Assembly (NCBI GenBank): GCA_020441005.1
Contig: JAGRNA010000030.1
Location: 1-55,202, forward strand
Reading direction: 5' to 3'
Length of the DNA stretch: 55,202 bases
Source: Leptospiraceae bacterium
GTDB lineage: Bacteria > Spirochaetota > Leptospiria > Leptospirales > Leptonemataceae
The position numbers and the translations under genes are program-made. Numbering within the stretch: position 1 is the first letter of the stretch; the number at the start of each line of letters is the position of its first letter. This document shows positions 15,177 to 23,616 of this stretch, in pieces. The notes under the pieces were generated by a model, which worked only from the letters and a program-made list of their open reading frames with translations, ran no database searches and was not told the origin of the DNA.

Positions 15177-17738
15177 TCAGTCCTGTTCGGGAACACGTTC
15201 TAAAAGATTTTTTAGTTTTAAGGCAGATTTATTCGTGGCATCCACCTGCAGGGCTTGATTGAGCAGCTTTAAGGCTCGATCAGGATTGCCCTTTTGCCGC
15301 CAGCAATCTGCCAGATTGATTAAATTGTGAACATGATCTGGATCACGCATCTTGACGCGTATGCCAAAATCAATCGCGGTTTCCAGGTCGTGGGCTAATC
15401 GGGCGTAGTAACTGGTTTTGTACAATCCGTCCAGATCCCAGGGATGTTCAATGGAATAACTGAACAAGGCTTCCGCAGCGGGTTTGTATTGACGCAGCCC
15501 AAAATAGGCCTGCCCTAAAACCTTTACGGCCTCGGGCGGTAGCTTGCCTGGTGAGTCTGTGGCTTCGGTAATGATGCTACGATATTCCTGTTGGCGCAGC
15601 AAATCTGCGAGGCGCTCTTTTTGAGCAACCTGATCCTGATTGGTTTGATTCATTAGTAAAGGAGCATCCTCCTGCCATGCTATTCGTAGCAGGGTAAAAT
15701 CATCGCTTAGAGTGCCTTGTTTCAGGGTCAGTTGCATGATCTGTTCTAGCTGACTATTGGCTTGCTCGACCATGCGCAGAAACAGGGTCTCATCTTCATT
15801 AATGACCCGATAACCGTTTTCATCTTCTCCTAATACAATATCATCGCGACCATCGGAGCCCATAATCAAAATATCGCGCGGCTGCATGTGCCATGTCTTC
15901 ACAATCAATTTGCCCTGTAAGCCAGAGGTGCCGATTTTATACAGATAATTCTGGTCCTCGATAAAGCGCGCTTCATTGTCGCGGTACAAGACTACCCACG
16001 GATGTTCGGCGTTGATAAAATAAAAGTATCCATTTTCATCATCGACGAGTCCAATCACAGCCGAAATCAACATGCTGCCGTCAAAGGATTCAAATACATT
16101 TTGCAGCTCGATAAAGCACTCCCGCAGCCAGCGTTCCGGATAGCGTTGCATGGCTTCCTGGGACATTTGCGTGCGGGCAATCACTGACTTGAATACAGTT
16201 CCGAGCACTAACGCGCCGCCCGCGCCCTGAATCGACTTGCCCATCGCGTCGCCATTAATCACTGCCGTGTAACGGCGACCGTGCAGGATAATCGAATGGG
16301 CTGCGCACAAATCGCCGCCGATTTCGGATTCCCATTTGCGAAAGCGAAACTGCTTTTTCTGGCGCATAAACATTTCGATGGAACAGTTTTCGCTCTCGGA
16401 ATAACTGCCGGTTAGTGGTCTGATTAAAAGGGAAGTCAGAAAATAATCGCCATCCTGCTGCTCTTTAAGCACTTGCACCTCATTGAGGGTGTTCTGCAGC
16501 TTGAGCGTCCGTTGCTGGACCTTTTTTTCCAGATTGCGATTTAGTTCTTCAACCTGGCTATGCACGCGCACAAAGCGATTTGCAAGGATTGCAGCAATGC
16601 CCAGGATGAAAGCCGGAAAGGCAAAACTGGCATAATGCACCGCATCCATTTCTTTAATCGAAGCCCAGATGTCATGACCGGCTGCGCCAAAAAGCATTAG
16701 AATCCCGACCAAAAGCAGCAGCGCATCCTGACTTCTCAATTTCCAGGCGGCGTACACAACGCGCAGAATAATGTAAATCAGAATGACAGGAGCATGTAAT
16801 TGCCATGACGTCAGAATGAACTGCTTCCAGCCAAAGGGCACCAGCCAGGTTATGATCACCAACAGGCCCCAGATAGCCGCATAAGCCCTGGTAAACAGAT
16901 CCACCCGCCGATAGAAGAAATCACTAATAAAGGCCATCATGGTCGGCCCGATCATATACAGTAATGAGAATTCTGTGCTATGACGCAGCGACACAAGATC
17001 ACCCCATAGTACATCCCGGGAGTGCATGCGAAAAGACCAATAGAGCGAAATGACGATGCCAAAGAGGCCAAAAAATAGATTATACGTTTCCTGACGCCTT
17101 CTGGCAAATAAAAGCAAATGATACAAACCAACGCTAAAATACAGCAGTAACAACGCGGCCTGCAGCATTTCGCCTCGATAGAATTCGGTATAAACATCCC
17201 GGCTGATCCCCAGTCGAATGAATCGATCCTTGAAGCGAATAGGGCGATCCAGTTTTCGATAAATGGCTATATAAAGATAGTTATCACCTTTTTGAAAAGC
17301 CTGAACGGGTATATCGGCGATTAGATTACTATAAGAACCGCTTTGGTACGGTTCAGCGCGGCCTAGTTGGCCGAAGCGGGTCTGGTTGATATAAAAATAG
17401 GAAACATCCGAAATGTGGCCACTGACAAAACTGGCGCTGCCGTTTTGCACCAGCCGAGCAACAAACTGAGGATCGAGTTTTTTACGAAAGGTTACCCAGC
17501 CCTCATAGGATGCAAATTCCTGAAACTTGTCATTTTTTGGTAAACTGATCGGAAACTGAATCGCCGTCCAGCTATCGGATGGCTTTTTTTCCTGCAACCA
17601 GGATTGTTCAAAGCCTTTGCGAAATTCCCATTCCCCCTCTGGAATGCTCAAGTTATTCTGGTTCACACAACCTGCGCCAGCGATGACAACACCGACAAGG
17701 ATTAGCTGCCTGAAAAATTGTACATTACGGAATTGCAT
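15177..17738 (-). CDS. Lipoprotein SpoIIE-type PP2C phosphatase with 7TMR-DISM sensor and TPR tail
   Basis: The protein has 853 residues. A signal with lipobox IAGAGC should lipidate Cys24. An extracytoplasmic 7TMR-DISM-like beta domain (~30-185) is followed by about seven membrane helices (~195-400), then a coiled coil (HSQVEELNRNLEKKVQQRTLKLQNT region, ~405-440). A SpoIIE phosphatase domain (~455-690) contains EIGGDLC, NGDAMGKSIQGAGG and GSDGRDD aspartates for Mn/Mg binding. The C-terminal ~120 residues form TPR-like repeats. The enzyme should dephosphorylate a STAS anti-sigma antagonist in response to an external ligand. The RsbV/RsbW-like pair at 35.5-36.5 kb is a possible but distant partner. 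This architecture is characteristic of leptospires. Confidence 0.87.
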   Translation of the reverse strand: MQFRNVQFFRQLILVGVVIAGAGCVNQNNLSIPEGEWEFRKGFEQSWLQEKKPSDSWTAIQFPISLPKNDKFQEFASYEGWVTFRKKLDPQFVARLVQNGSASFVSGHISDVSYFYINQTRFGQLGRAEPYQSGSYSNLIADIPVQAFQKGDNYLYIAIYRKLDRPIRFKDRFIRLGISRDVYTEFYRGEMLQAALLLLYFSVGLYHLLLFARRRQETYNLFFGLFGIVISLYWSFRMHSRDVLWGDLVSLRHSTEFSLLYMIGPTMMAFISDFFYRRVDLFTRAYAAIWGLLVIITWLVPFGWKQFILTSWQLHAPVILIYIILRVVYAAWKLRSQDALLLLVGILMLFGAAGHDIWASIKEMDAVHYASFAFPAFILGIAAILANRFVRVHSQVEELNRNLEKKVQQRTLKLQNTLNEVQVLKEQQDGDYFLTSLLIRPLTGSYSESENCSIEMFMRQKKQFRFRKWESEIGGDLCAAHSIILHGRRYTAVINGDAMGKSIQGAGGALVLGTVFKSVIARTQMSQEAMQRYPERWLRECFIELQNVFESFDGSMLISAVIGLVDDENGYFYFINAEHPWVVLYRDNEARFIEDQNYLYKIGTSGLQGKLIVKTWHMQPRDILIMGSDGRDDIVLGEDENGYRVINEDETLFLRMVEQANSQLEQIMQLTLKQGTLSDDFTLLRIAWQEDAPLLMNQTNQDQVAQKERLADLLRQQEYRSIITEATDSPGKLPPEAVKVLGQAYFGLRQYKPAAEALFSYSIEHPWDLDGLYKTSYYARLAHDLETAIDFGIRVKMRDPDHVHNLINLADCWRQKGNPDRALKLLNQALQVDATNKSALKLKNLLERVPEQD

Positions 17739-17747
17739 ACCTGCGTT

Positions 17748-18458
17748 TTAAAAACCATGACCAGCATACGGCCAGGCGTTTATCTTCCAAAGCATTTTTC
17801 GTAGCAGGGGCACCGGCAGTCCAACGATATTCGAATAATCGCCATGTATTTCAGCGACAAAGGACAAAGCCATTTCCTGAATGGCCCAGCCACCGGCCTT
17901 GTCCTGCCAGGTGTTACAGTCCAGCCAGGCCTCGATTTCACTCCTGGATAGATCGGCAAAACGGACCTGCGTGCGACTAAAGCCCGTATTCAGTTTAACA
18001 CTTCCGTTTGATTGCATTTCAAGGAGACATAATCCTGAATAGACCGCATGTTCAGCACCAGACAACTGTTGCAGCATCCGTTGGGCTTCGGCGCGATTGC
18101 CTGGTTTGCCTAGCATCAATCCATTCAGGCTGACAATCGTATCGCAAGCAACTAGAATCCAGCGCGCAGCTTCGGTCAGCCGGAGTTGATAACTTTCGGG
18201 TCTGCCGGGTATGTGGACCGGGCGACCATCGGCCGCCAGAATTTTTGCAAGCATTTGGCCGGCCGCTCTAGCCTTGCGCTCTGATAGCTGGATGACAATT
18301 TGTTGTGGATCCTGATCGCTGATGCTTTCGTCGACGGGTACCGGCAGAACCAAAAAGGAGAGTCCAATTTGCCGCAAAAGATCCTGGCGCCGCGGAGAGC
18401 TGGAAGCGAGCACCAGTTGGTCACTATGAGAGTCAGATGGCGGGTCCTTTGTTTCCAT
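17748..18458 (-). CDS. maf: Maf-type nucleoside-triphosphate pyrophosphatase
   Basis: About 236 residues from ATG 18458, preferred over a long upstream extension without family similarity. The Maf signature LASSSPRRQDLL is near the N-terminus, followed by DESI, ERKA, the catalytic-aspartate stretch ACDTIVSLNG, LGKP, SGAEHAVYSGLCLL and a DKAGGWAIQ end. Maf proteins hydrolyse non-canonical or dTTP/UTP nucleotides to monophosphates. An insertion of about 20 residues (AADGRPVHIPGRPESYQLRL region) between the E-R-K-A segment and the catalytic Asp is longer than usual. It is the first gene of the minus-strand run with the phosphatase and barrel protein, 9 bp before the next. Confidence 0.88.
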   Translation of the reverse strand: METKDPPSDSHSDQLVLASSSPRRQDLLRQIGLSFLVLPVPVDESISDQDPQQIVIQLSERKARAAGQMLAKILAADGRPVHIPGRPESYQLRLTEAARWILVACDTIVSLNGLMLGKPGNRAEAQRMLQQLSGAEHAVYSGLCLLEMQSNGSVKLNTGFSRTQVRFADLSRSEIEAWLDCNTWQDKAGGWAIQEMALSFVAEIHGDYSNIVGLPVPLLRKMLWKINAWPYAGHGF

Positions 18459-18503
18459 ACAGGCTATGCTTGACAGGCTTGCCCTGGAAATGTCAATGAA
18501 CTT

Positions 18504-19472
18504 ATGGCGCTTAACAAACGTGATTTGGCAAAAAAGATAATCCTGACGATTAGTGCAGCCGCATTGCCGCTCTGGCCATCGTTTGCTCAGGAGCAAAACC
18601 CGGCAACCGGCAGCACAGATAGCATGGAAAGAAGCAGTCGGGCGGTGATTTATAAAAGCGATTCTACAAGTGTGCCCTTCACGAATGAATGGCAGCAATT
18701 TACACTGACTAGTCAGGACCATGGCACTGGCGTTTCCCGAATTTTATTTCGCTTGAATAACGGTAAAATAACGCAATATCGCGAACCAATCAGCTTGCAA
18801 CAAAGCGGTCTGAATCAGATTGAATACTTTGCCGAAGACCTGGCCGGCAATCGGGAAGCCAGTCATCTGTTTCAAATGATCCTGGATCGTCAACCGCCGC
18901 AACTGGCCTTCGAGTTGGATGAAAGCGCCAATTTCAAGGATGGCATCTGGTACGTGAAGAAAGCCACCAGGATTATGCTGGCCGCGACAGATGACCTGTC
19001 TGGCATAAAAACTGTGTATTTGAATCGGGGTAGCGGGGAACAGATTGTCACTCCGAATCAGAGTATGGCAGTGGAGCGTAATGGAGTAATGCAATACACG
19101 GCCTGGGCCATGGATAATACCCTGAATCGTTCCCGTTCTGTTGACTTGCGTCTGATTTCGGACGATACGGCGCCGATATTACAAATTCTGTCTCAGTATA
19201 GAAGATACAACGAATTAAAATTCTGTCCCATCGAGGGGCATCTGGTACTGGAAGCGAGTGATGACCTGGCTGGTATTGACAAAATTGTATATAAAAGACC
19301 AGGCGATACCATGTGGCGCAGATATTTACAGTCCATTTTAATACCCCGTGGTGAGAAAACATTCCAGGTGGTCCTGAAAGCTATTGATCGATCGGGAAAT
19401 GAAACAGCTGCAATCAATTATGAATGCGCGAATGACCAAAGCAAACCGCATACCCAAATCCAATTGCAATAA
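18504..19472 (+). CDS. OmpL47-type repeat surface protein
   Basis: The protein has 322 residues. A signal peptide (basic MALNKRDLAKK then IILTISAAALPLWPSFAQ) is followed by three ~85-residue repeats of an Ig-like beta type. Each contains a turn such as DLSGI/DLAGI plus VYxxxG and ends with D-x-x-GN or a close variant (YFAEDLAGNRE, AWAMDNTLNRS, KAIDRSGNET). This pattern matches the OmpL47-type beta domain of leptospiral surface proteins, proposed to bind host or matrix ligands in pathogens; its role in a free-living relative is unknown. The gene diverges from maf with 45 bp between starts. Confidence 0.75.
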   Translation: MALNKRDLAKKIILTISAAALPLWPSFAQEQNPATGSTDSMERSSRAVIYKSDSTSVPFTNEWQQFTLTSQDHGTGVSRILFRLNNGKITQYREPISLQQSGLNQIEYFAEDLAGNREASHLFQMILDRQPPQLAFELDESANFKDGIWYVKKATRIMLAATDDLSGIKTVYLNRGSGEQIVTPNQSMAVERNGVMQYTAWAMDNTLNRSRSVDLRLISDDTAPILQILSQYRRYNELKFCPIEGHLVLEASDDLAGIDKIVYKRPGDTMWRRYLQSILIPRGEKTFQVVLKAIDRSGNETAAINYECANDQSKPHTQIQLQ

Positions 19473-19513
19473 AAAAGGCCTTTACAACACATTGCCTGCC
19501 TGAAGTTTAATAA

Positions 19514-19984
19514 ATGAGAAATCCAGTGCGCCAATTTTTATACAATAATGTTTACTATGTTGTTTTCCTGCGCAGCGTTATGCTGGCTGTCATTTTGCTG
19601 ACTGCCGCTGCTTGTGAGAAGATGTCGACAGCAGCTGTTCGTAATTACACTAATGAAAGCTGTCAACAGGCAATTGCAAGGCAAATTGCATCGGATTTGG
19701 CTCAGGACTATCAACTAAAGGCTACTGTCGCTACGAACGGCCTGGAAGCCATTCTTAAAAATATGCTAAAGGGCCAATCAGATGTGCTGACCTATAGTAT
19801 CAGCGAAGCGGGAACTGACTATAAACTGGGTTATGTATTCAGCGGCAGCGAAAGCGATTGCAGGATGGTGCTTGTATCCCGTGAAAGGGTCAAGGGTACG
19901 GCTAATAGTAAAACGAAGAACACTGTCAGTGGTATTCGCAAGCAGCAGGTGCCCTGCGAATGCGTGCCGGTAGAAAAGGAGTAA
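19514..19984 (+). CDS. Hypothetical lipoprotein
   Basis: The protein has 156 residues. A long N-region and hydrophobic stretch end in LLTAAAC, a good lipobox, giving a mature protein beginning CEKMSTA. Four later cysteines (SCQQ, DCRM and the C-E-C near the C-terminus) might pair. The rest is a mixed alpha/beta domain with no motif I recognise. It lies 41 bp after the OmpL47-like gene, and its final codons (GAAAAGGAGTAA) provide the ribosome-binding site of the BCCT gene, so the two are likely co-expressed. Confidence 0.6.
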   Translation: MRNPVRQFLYNNVYYVVFLRSVMLAVILLTAAACEKMSTAAVRNYTNESCQQAIARQIASDLAQDYQLKATVATNGLEAILKNMLKGQSDVLTYSISEAGTDYKLGYVFSGSESDCRMVLVSRERVKGTANSKTKNTVSGIRKQQVPCECVPVEKE

Positions 19985-19988
19985 ACGA

Positions 19989-21539
19989 ATCGATTCCAAC
20001 AAGCAATTTATACTCAAAGGTAGAGGCTACTATCTAAACCCTTATGTCTTCTTTTCTTCTGCCGGCCTGATTCTGATATTCGTACTGGCTGGTCTCTTTT
20101 TCCCCGGAGAAGCCGGACGGCAGGCATCCATCATTCAAGACTTTATTGCTAACTATCTGGGCTGGTTTTATATCCTGGCAGTTGGCTTTTTCCTCTTTTT
20201 TGTCATCTGGCTTTTCTTTTCACCCTACGGGCATATCCGCCTGGGAGCTCCTGATCAAGGCCCGGAATTTGGCCTGTTTTCCTGGTTTGCAATGCTCTTC
20301 AGTGCCGGTATGGGGATAGGACTGGTTTTTTATAGTGTTGCTGAGCCTTTACTGCACTACGAGGATCCGCCAATGGGAACGGGCAAAACAATCGCAGCGG
20401 CCCGATCAGCCATGGAGATATCCTTTTTTCACTGGGGATTGCATGCGTGGGCCATCTACATCGTAATGGGTCTCAGTCTGGCCTATTTCGCTCATCGCGA
20501 GAATATGCCCCTTTCTATCCGATCCGCCTTTTACCCGCTCCTGGGTGACAAAGTGCACGGCCGGCTGGGCGACCTGATTGATACCTTTGCTGTTTTTGGC
20601 ACCCTCTTCGGCATTGCCACTTCACTGGGGCTGGGTGTGCAACAGGTGCACTCGGGATTGGTCTATTCGGGATTAGCTGGTGCACCGGCCGAAGGCGCCG
20701 ATGTAACCAGAGAAGCTACGCTCTACCTGCTAATTGCCGGAATCACCCTGATTGCTACAATCTCCGTTGTATCCGGTGTGGACAAAGGAATCCGCTGGTT
20801 GAGTAATTTTAATATCGTATTGGGGACAATGCTCCTGGGTTTTGTATTTTTCTTTAGCCCTGATACTCTTTTTATCCTGAAATCGTTTGTGCAAAATACA
20901 GGCGATTATCTGCAAAACCTGATCACAATGACTTTCTGGAACGCGGCCTATCAGAGAGACTCGCAGTGGCAGCAGAATTGGACCTTGTTTTATTGGGCCT
21001 GGTGGATTTCCTGGGCGCCATTTGTCGGTATTTTTGTAGCCCGCATTTCGAAGGGCCGTACTATCCGGGAGTTCATTGGCGGCGTACTTTTGGCGCCAAC
21101 TCTGTTGACTTTCTTTTGGCTGACTGTATTCGGCAACACTGCCCTGTACATGGAACTTTATATGCAGACAAATCTGAGTGAACTGGTCCAGAACAATGTT
21201 CCAGCCGCTTTGTACGCTATGCTGGAACAACTGCCCATGGCAAGACTGACTGCTTTTGCTGGAACCCTGGTGGTAGCCAGCTATTTCATCACTTCATCTG
21301 ATTCCGGATCACTGGTCATTGACATCATCACTTCCGGCGGTCATCACAATCCACCGGTAGCCCAGCGCATTTTTTGGGCATTGTTAGAGGGGGCTGTGGC
21401 AGCAGTTTTGTTGTACGCCGGCGGGTTGAAAGCACTGCAAACCGCGTCGATCACCACCGCTCTGCCGATGACTGTGATTTTGCTGCTTATGTGCTGGGCT
21501 TTGGTGCGGCACCTGGCTAAAAATCACCAACGAAAGTAA
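19989..21539 (+). CDS. BCCT family betaine/carnitine/choline-type transporter, non-canonical start
   Basis: In-frame coding begins well before the first ATG (20292). Translation from ATC 19989 gives ~516 residues, including the family N-terminus (NPYVFFSSAGL, GWFYILAVGFFLFF, YGHIRLG) and SWFAMLFSAGMGIGLVFYSVAEPL. Later come the tryptophan box (WTLFYWAWWISWAPFVGIFVARIS) and SDSGSLV. The membrane carrier should import a compatible solute such as glycine betaine with Na+ or H+. No ATG, GTG or TTG exists between the upstream in-frame TAG at 19971 and 20292. AGGAG at 19977-19981 stands 7 nt before ATC 19989, so a rare ATC start or a mutated start is implied. Confidence 0.8.
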   Translation: MDSNKQFILKGRGYYLNPYVFFSSAGLILIFVLAGLFFPGEAGRQASIIQDFIANYLGWFYILAVGFFLFFVIWLFFSPYGHIRLGAPDQGPEFGLFSWFAMLFSAGMGIGLVFYSVAEPLLHYEDPPMGTGKTIAAARSAMEISFFHWGLHAWAIYIVMGLSLAYFAHRENMPLSIRSAFYPLLGDKVHGRLGDLIDTFAVFGTLFGIATSLGLGVQQVHSGLVYSGLAGAPAEGADVTREATLYLLIAGITLIATISVVSGVDKGIRWLSNFNIVLGTMLLGFVFFFSPDTLFILKSFVQNTGDYLQNLITMTFWNAAYQRDSQWQQNWTLFYWAWWISWAPFVGIFVARISKGRTIREFIGGVLLAPTLLTFFWLTVFGNTALYMELYMQTNLSELVQNNVPAALYAMLEQLPMARLTAFAGTLVVASYFITSSDSGSLVIDIITSGGHHNPPVAQRIFWALLEGAVAAVLLYAGGLKALQTASITTALPMTVILLLMCWALVRHLAKNHQRK

Positions 21540-21623
21540 TCTGGCCGCCAGTCGCAGTCCAGACACGGCGCTATCTGGTTCAATCAGACACCGCCGCGTA
21601 AATTCCACCGGCCAGATTTTTTT
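21540..21623 (+). terminator. Structured transcription terminator after the BCCT gene
   Basis: Immediately after the BCCT stop, TCTGGCCG (21540-21547) pairs with CGGCCAGA (21609-21616), which runs into seven T (21617-21623). Inside this long-range stem is a second hairpin: GGCG (21567-21570) with CGCC (21592-21595) and TCTG with CAGA around a seven-base loop, GTTCAAT. The T-tract supports an intrinsic terminator on the plus strand. The nested fold is more elaborate than usual and could also be a processed RNA. Confidence 0.5.
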
Positions 21624-21713
21624 AGTGTGGCCGGGAAACTCCTTATCCTGACCCGCTGGCAGCGTAATCAAGTAAGCAGCTTTGTTGTGATGAATGCAGA
21701 TGCTCCCGCTTGT

Positions 21714-22270
21714 TTATAGGACCGGTGCGTTCCTTGCCGCCGGTTCAAAGCCCGATGATCCGCCCTTAAGAGCTGCCAGGGTTGCCTGGATTTCCAGATC
21801 AACTTCCTCCTGCCGGTCCTGGGATTTCAGATTCGCCTGTAGTTCCTTTAATAAAGGGCGCGCCTGCAAAACCCTCCATGGTCTTTTCCGGCGCACGTTT
21901 TTTGCGGCCATTTGGCCGCCCCGCACATCCTGTGCGAGCGCTCCTGCTTTTTGCAGGAGCGCCATAAAGAAATAAACTTTCGGCCTTCAGCGGGCGGCAT
22001 ATTCGCGATCACTGCCTGGATCACCCAATACTTCCAAACGGAATCAGCGCCGCGAAAGATTTCACGGACTTCTTTTTCAGCCGCAAAGCCGATCGACACC
22101 AAAAACGGGGCAACAACACGGGCGATCGGCCAATTGATATCCTGGACGCATTCGTATAGTTCATATAATATGCTCTCTACTGCCGGATATCCCAGTCGCA
22201 CCAGCGCTTCCACCCGCTCTAAATCATGCTTGTCGGCGGGCAGCCACTTAAGCAAGGCAGTCCGGTTCAA
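21714..22270 (-). pseudogene. DUF5071 family gene interrupted by a multi-hairpin element
   Basis: From TTG 22270 one frame encodes a DUF5071 core (LLKWLPADKHDLERVEALVRLGYPAVE, VQDINWPIARVVAPFL, WKYWVIQAVIANMPP). It then runs into non-family sequence and stops at 21848. A different frame ending at 21714 carries what looks like the missing tail (LLKELQANLKSQDRQEEVDLEIQATLAAL). Between them, about 21862-21963, lie three consecutive inverted repeats. The simplest reading is an insertion that broke the gene or replaced its C-terminus. DUF5071 proteins are small, helical and of unknown function. The TTG start overlaps the DUF1501 stop. Confidence 0.6.
21904..21962. repeat. Cluster of three inverted repeats inside the DUF5071 gene
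   Basis: Three adjacent perfect palindromic arms are present. GCGGCCA/TGGCCGC lies at 21904-21919. CGCACA/TGTGCG with a TCC loop lies at 21922-21936. GCGCTCCTGC/GCAGGAGCGC around TTTTT lies at 21938-21962 (10-bp stem). None is followed by a T-run on the proper strand, so they are not ordinary terminators. Position inside a disrupted reading frame suggests a small mobile palindromic element. Confidence 0.7.
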
Positions 22271-23580
22271 ATAAAGCCGGGGATGCTGTTCGGGTTATCA
22301 ATTAGAGTAAAGGGCCGCCCGAGAGCTGTATACAGGGTTTTGCGCGGATCAATGCCGGCTGATTTATAGATTGTAGAGATAAATTGTTCAACGGTGACTG
22401 GATCTTTCTCGGGTTTGAACGCTTTTTGATCGGTCGCACCGTAGACTACCCCGCGAGGCAGATTACCGCCAGCAATCAGCGCCGTCCAGGCACGCGGATG
22501 ATGATCGCGGCCGTCACGGTCAGCATTTACTTCTACTGTACGGCCAAACTCGGAATTGATTACAATCATTGTTTGTTTCAACAGACCCGATCCGGCCAAC
22601 TCCTCCACTAGCGCGGCCAGAGGCTGATCGATTTCAGCCCAATTCTTGCGAATCTGATCAAAGTTATTATTGTGGGTATCCCAGCCCCCAATTGTGAGTT
22701 CCATAAATGGAACCTCGATCTCGGCCAGCCGTTTCAGCATTAACATGGCTTTGGAGTACTTTTGGCTGCCGTAACGGGCCTTGTTCTTTGCACTTTCTTG
22801 ATCCAGATTAAAGACCTTCAGCCTGGGAGAATTCATAAACTCTCGAGCGGAGCGGTGCATTTGCTCCCAGGTTTGAATTTGACTGGAAGCGACCCGTTTC
22901 TTGAAATTCGTGTTTACCAGATTCAGCATTTCGCCGCGCATAAAGTCACTATCGTCTTTAAAGTACCAATGCGGCTCCAGATTGCTGAGTGGTCGATCCA
23001 GGTTGCCGATATGAAATGAATCATATTGAACACCTAAAAATCCGCCTTTACCGATCTGCGCTCCCTTACCGCCCAATGTAATATGAGCTGGAAAGTAGGT
23101 TGCGTCGGCCGGTTTGTGCATATCATGTGCCATAGCAATTACTGCGCCAAAGCTGGGGATATCCTGAAATGCGGCATTTGGTTTATGGCCGGTATGAATC
23201 AGGTAGGCCCCCCTTTCATGACTGCCCTCCTGCGAATGCAGGCTGCGCACCAGGTTAACATGCTTCATTTGCGCAGCCAAACGCGGCATCACCTCGCTTA
23301 CCTGGGCTCCGTTACTGGCCCGGATGGAGCGAAATTTACCATTACCGGGCTTGGGATCAAAGGTATCTACATGGCTCATTCCGCCGGCCATATTAATAAA
23401 TATTACCGATTTGACCGGTGAATCGATTTTCACATCTGTCTGCTCCCGGGCAGCTAACTGCTTCAGCCAGCTACCGCCGCCAAAAAGCCCGGCTGCAGTT
23501 CCGGTGCCGACTGCCATGCGCTTCAAAAAAGATGCCCGGTCTATTCTGGCGCTGTGAGTATTTTTGCGGTTTGTAAACAT
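22267..23580 (-). CDS. DUF1501 family protein, Tat-type signal
   Basis: The protein has 437 residues. The N-terminus has basic residues and an RASFLKRMAVGTGTAAGLFGG stretch resembling a twin-arginine-like signal. The body contains FINMAGGMSHVDTFDPKPG, RSLHSQEGSHERG, WDTHNNNF and NSEFGRT, the sulfatase-like metal-site motifs of DUF1501. These proteins occur in tandem with DUF1549/DUF1553 proteins, mainly in Planctomycetes and relatives, and their function is unknown. Here the partner is directly upstream (36 bp), supporting a functional pair exported to the periplasm. The stop overlaps the start of the DUF5071 gene. Confidence 0.85.
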   Translation of the reverse strand: MFTNRKNTHSARIDRASFLKRMAVGTGTAAGLFGGGSWLKQLAAREQTDVKIDSPVKSVIFINMAGGMSHVDTFDPKPGNGKFRSIRASNGAQVSEVMPRLAAQMKHVNLVRSLHSQEGSHERGAYLIHTGHKPNAAFQDIPSFGAVIAMAHDMHKPADATYFPAHITLGGKGAQIGKGGFLGVQYDSFHIGNLDRPLSNLEPHWYFKDDSDFMRGEMLNLVNTNFKKRVASSQIQTWEQMHRSAREFMNSPRLKVFNLDQESAKNKARYGSQKYSKAMLMLKRLAEIEVPFMELTIGGWDTHNNNFDQIRKNWAEIDQPLAALVEELAGSGLLKQTMIVINSEFGRTVEVNADRDGRDHHPRAWTALIAGGNLPRGVVYGATDQKAFKPEKDPVTVEQFISTIYKSAGIDPRKTLYTALGRPFTLIDNPNSIPGFI

Positions 23581-23616
23581 AAGCTAATTTCCTGTGGTTA
23601 TTCTGAATTGGCCGCT

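Noticed and set aside
18459-18722. 88-residue extension of Maf
   Set aside because: No Maf similarity, and it overlaps the divergent OmpL47-like gene.
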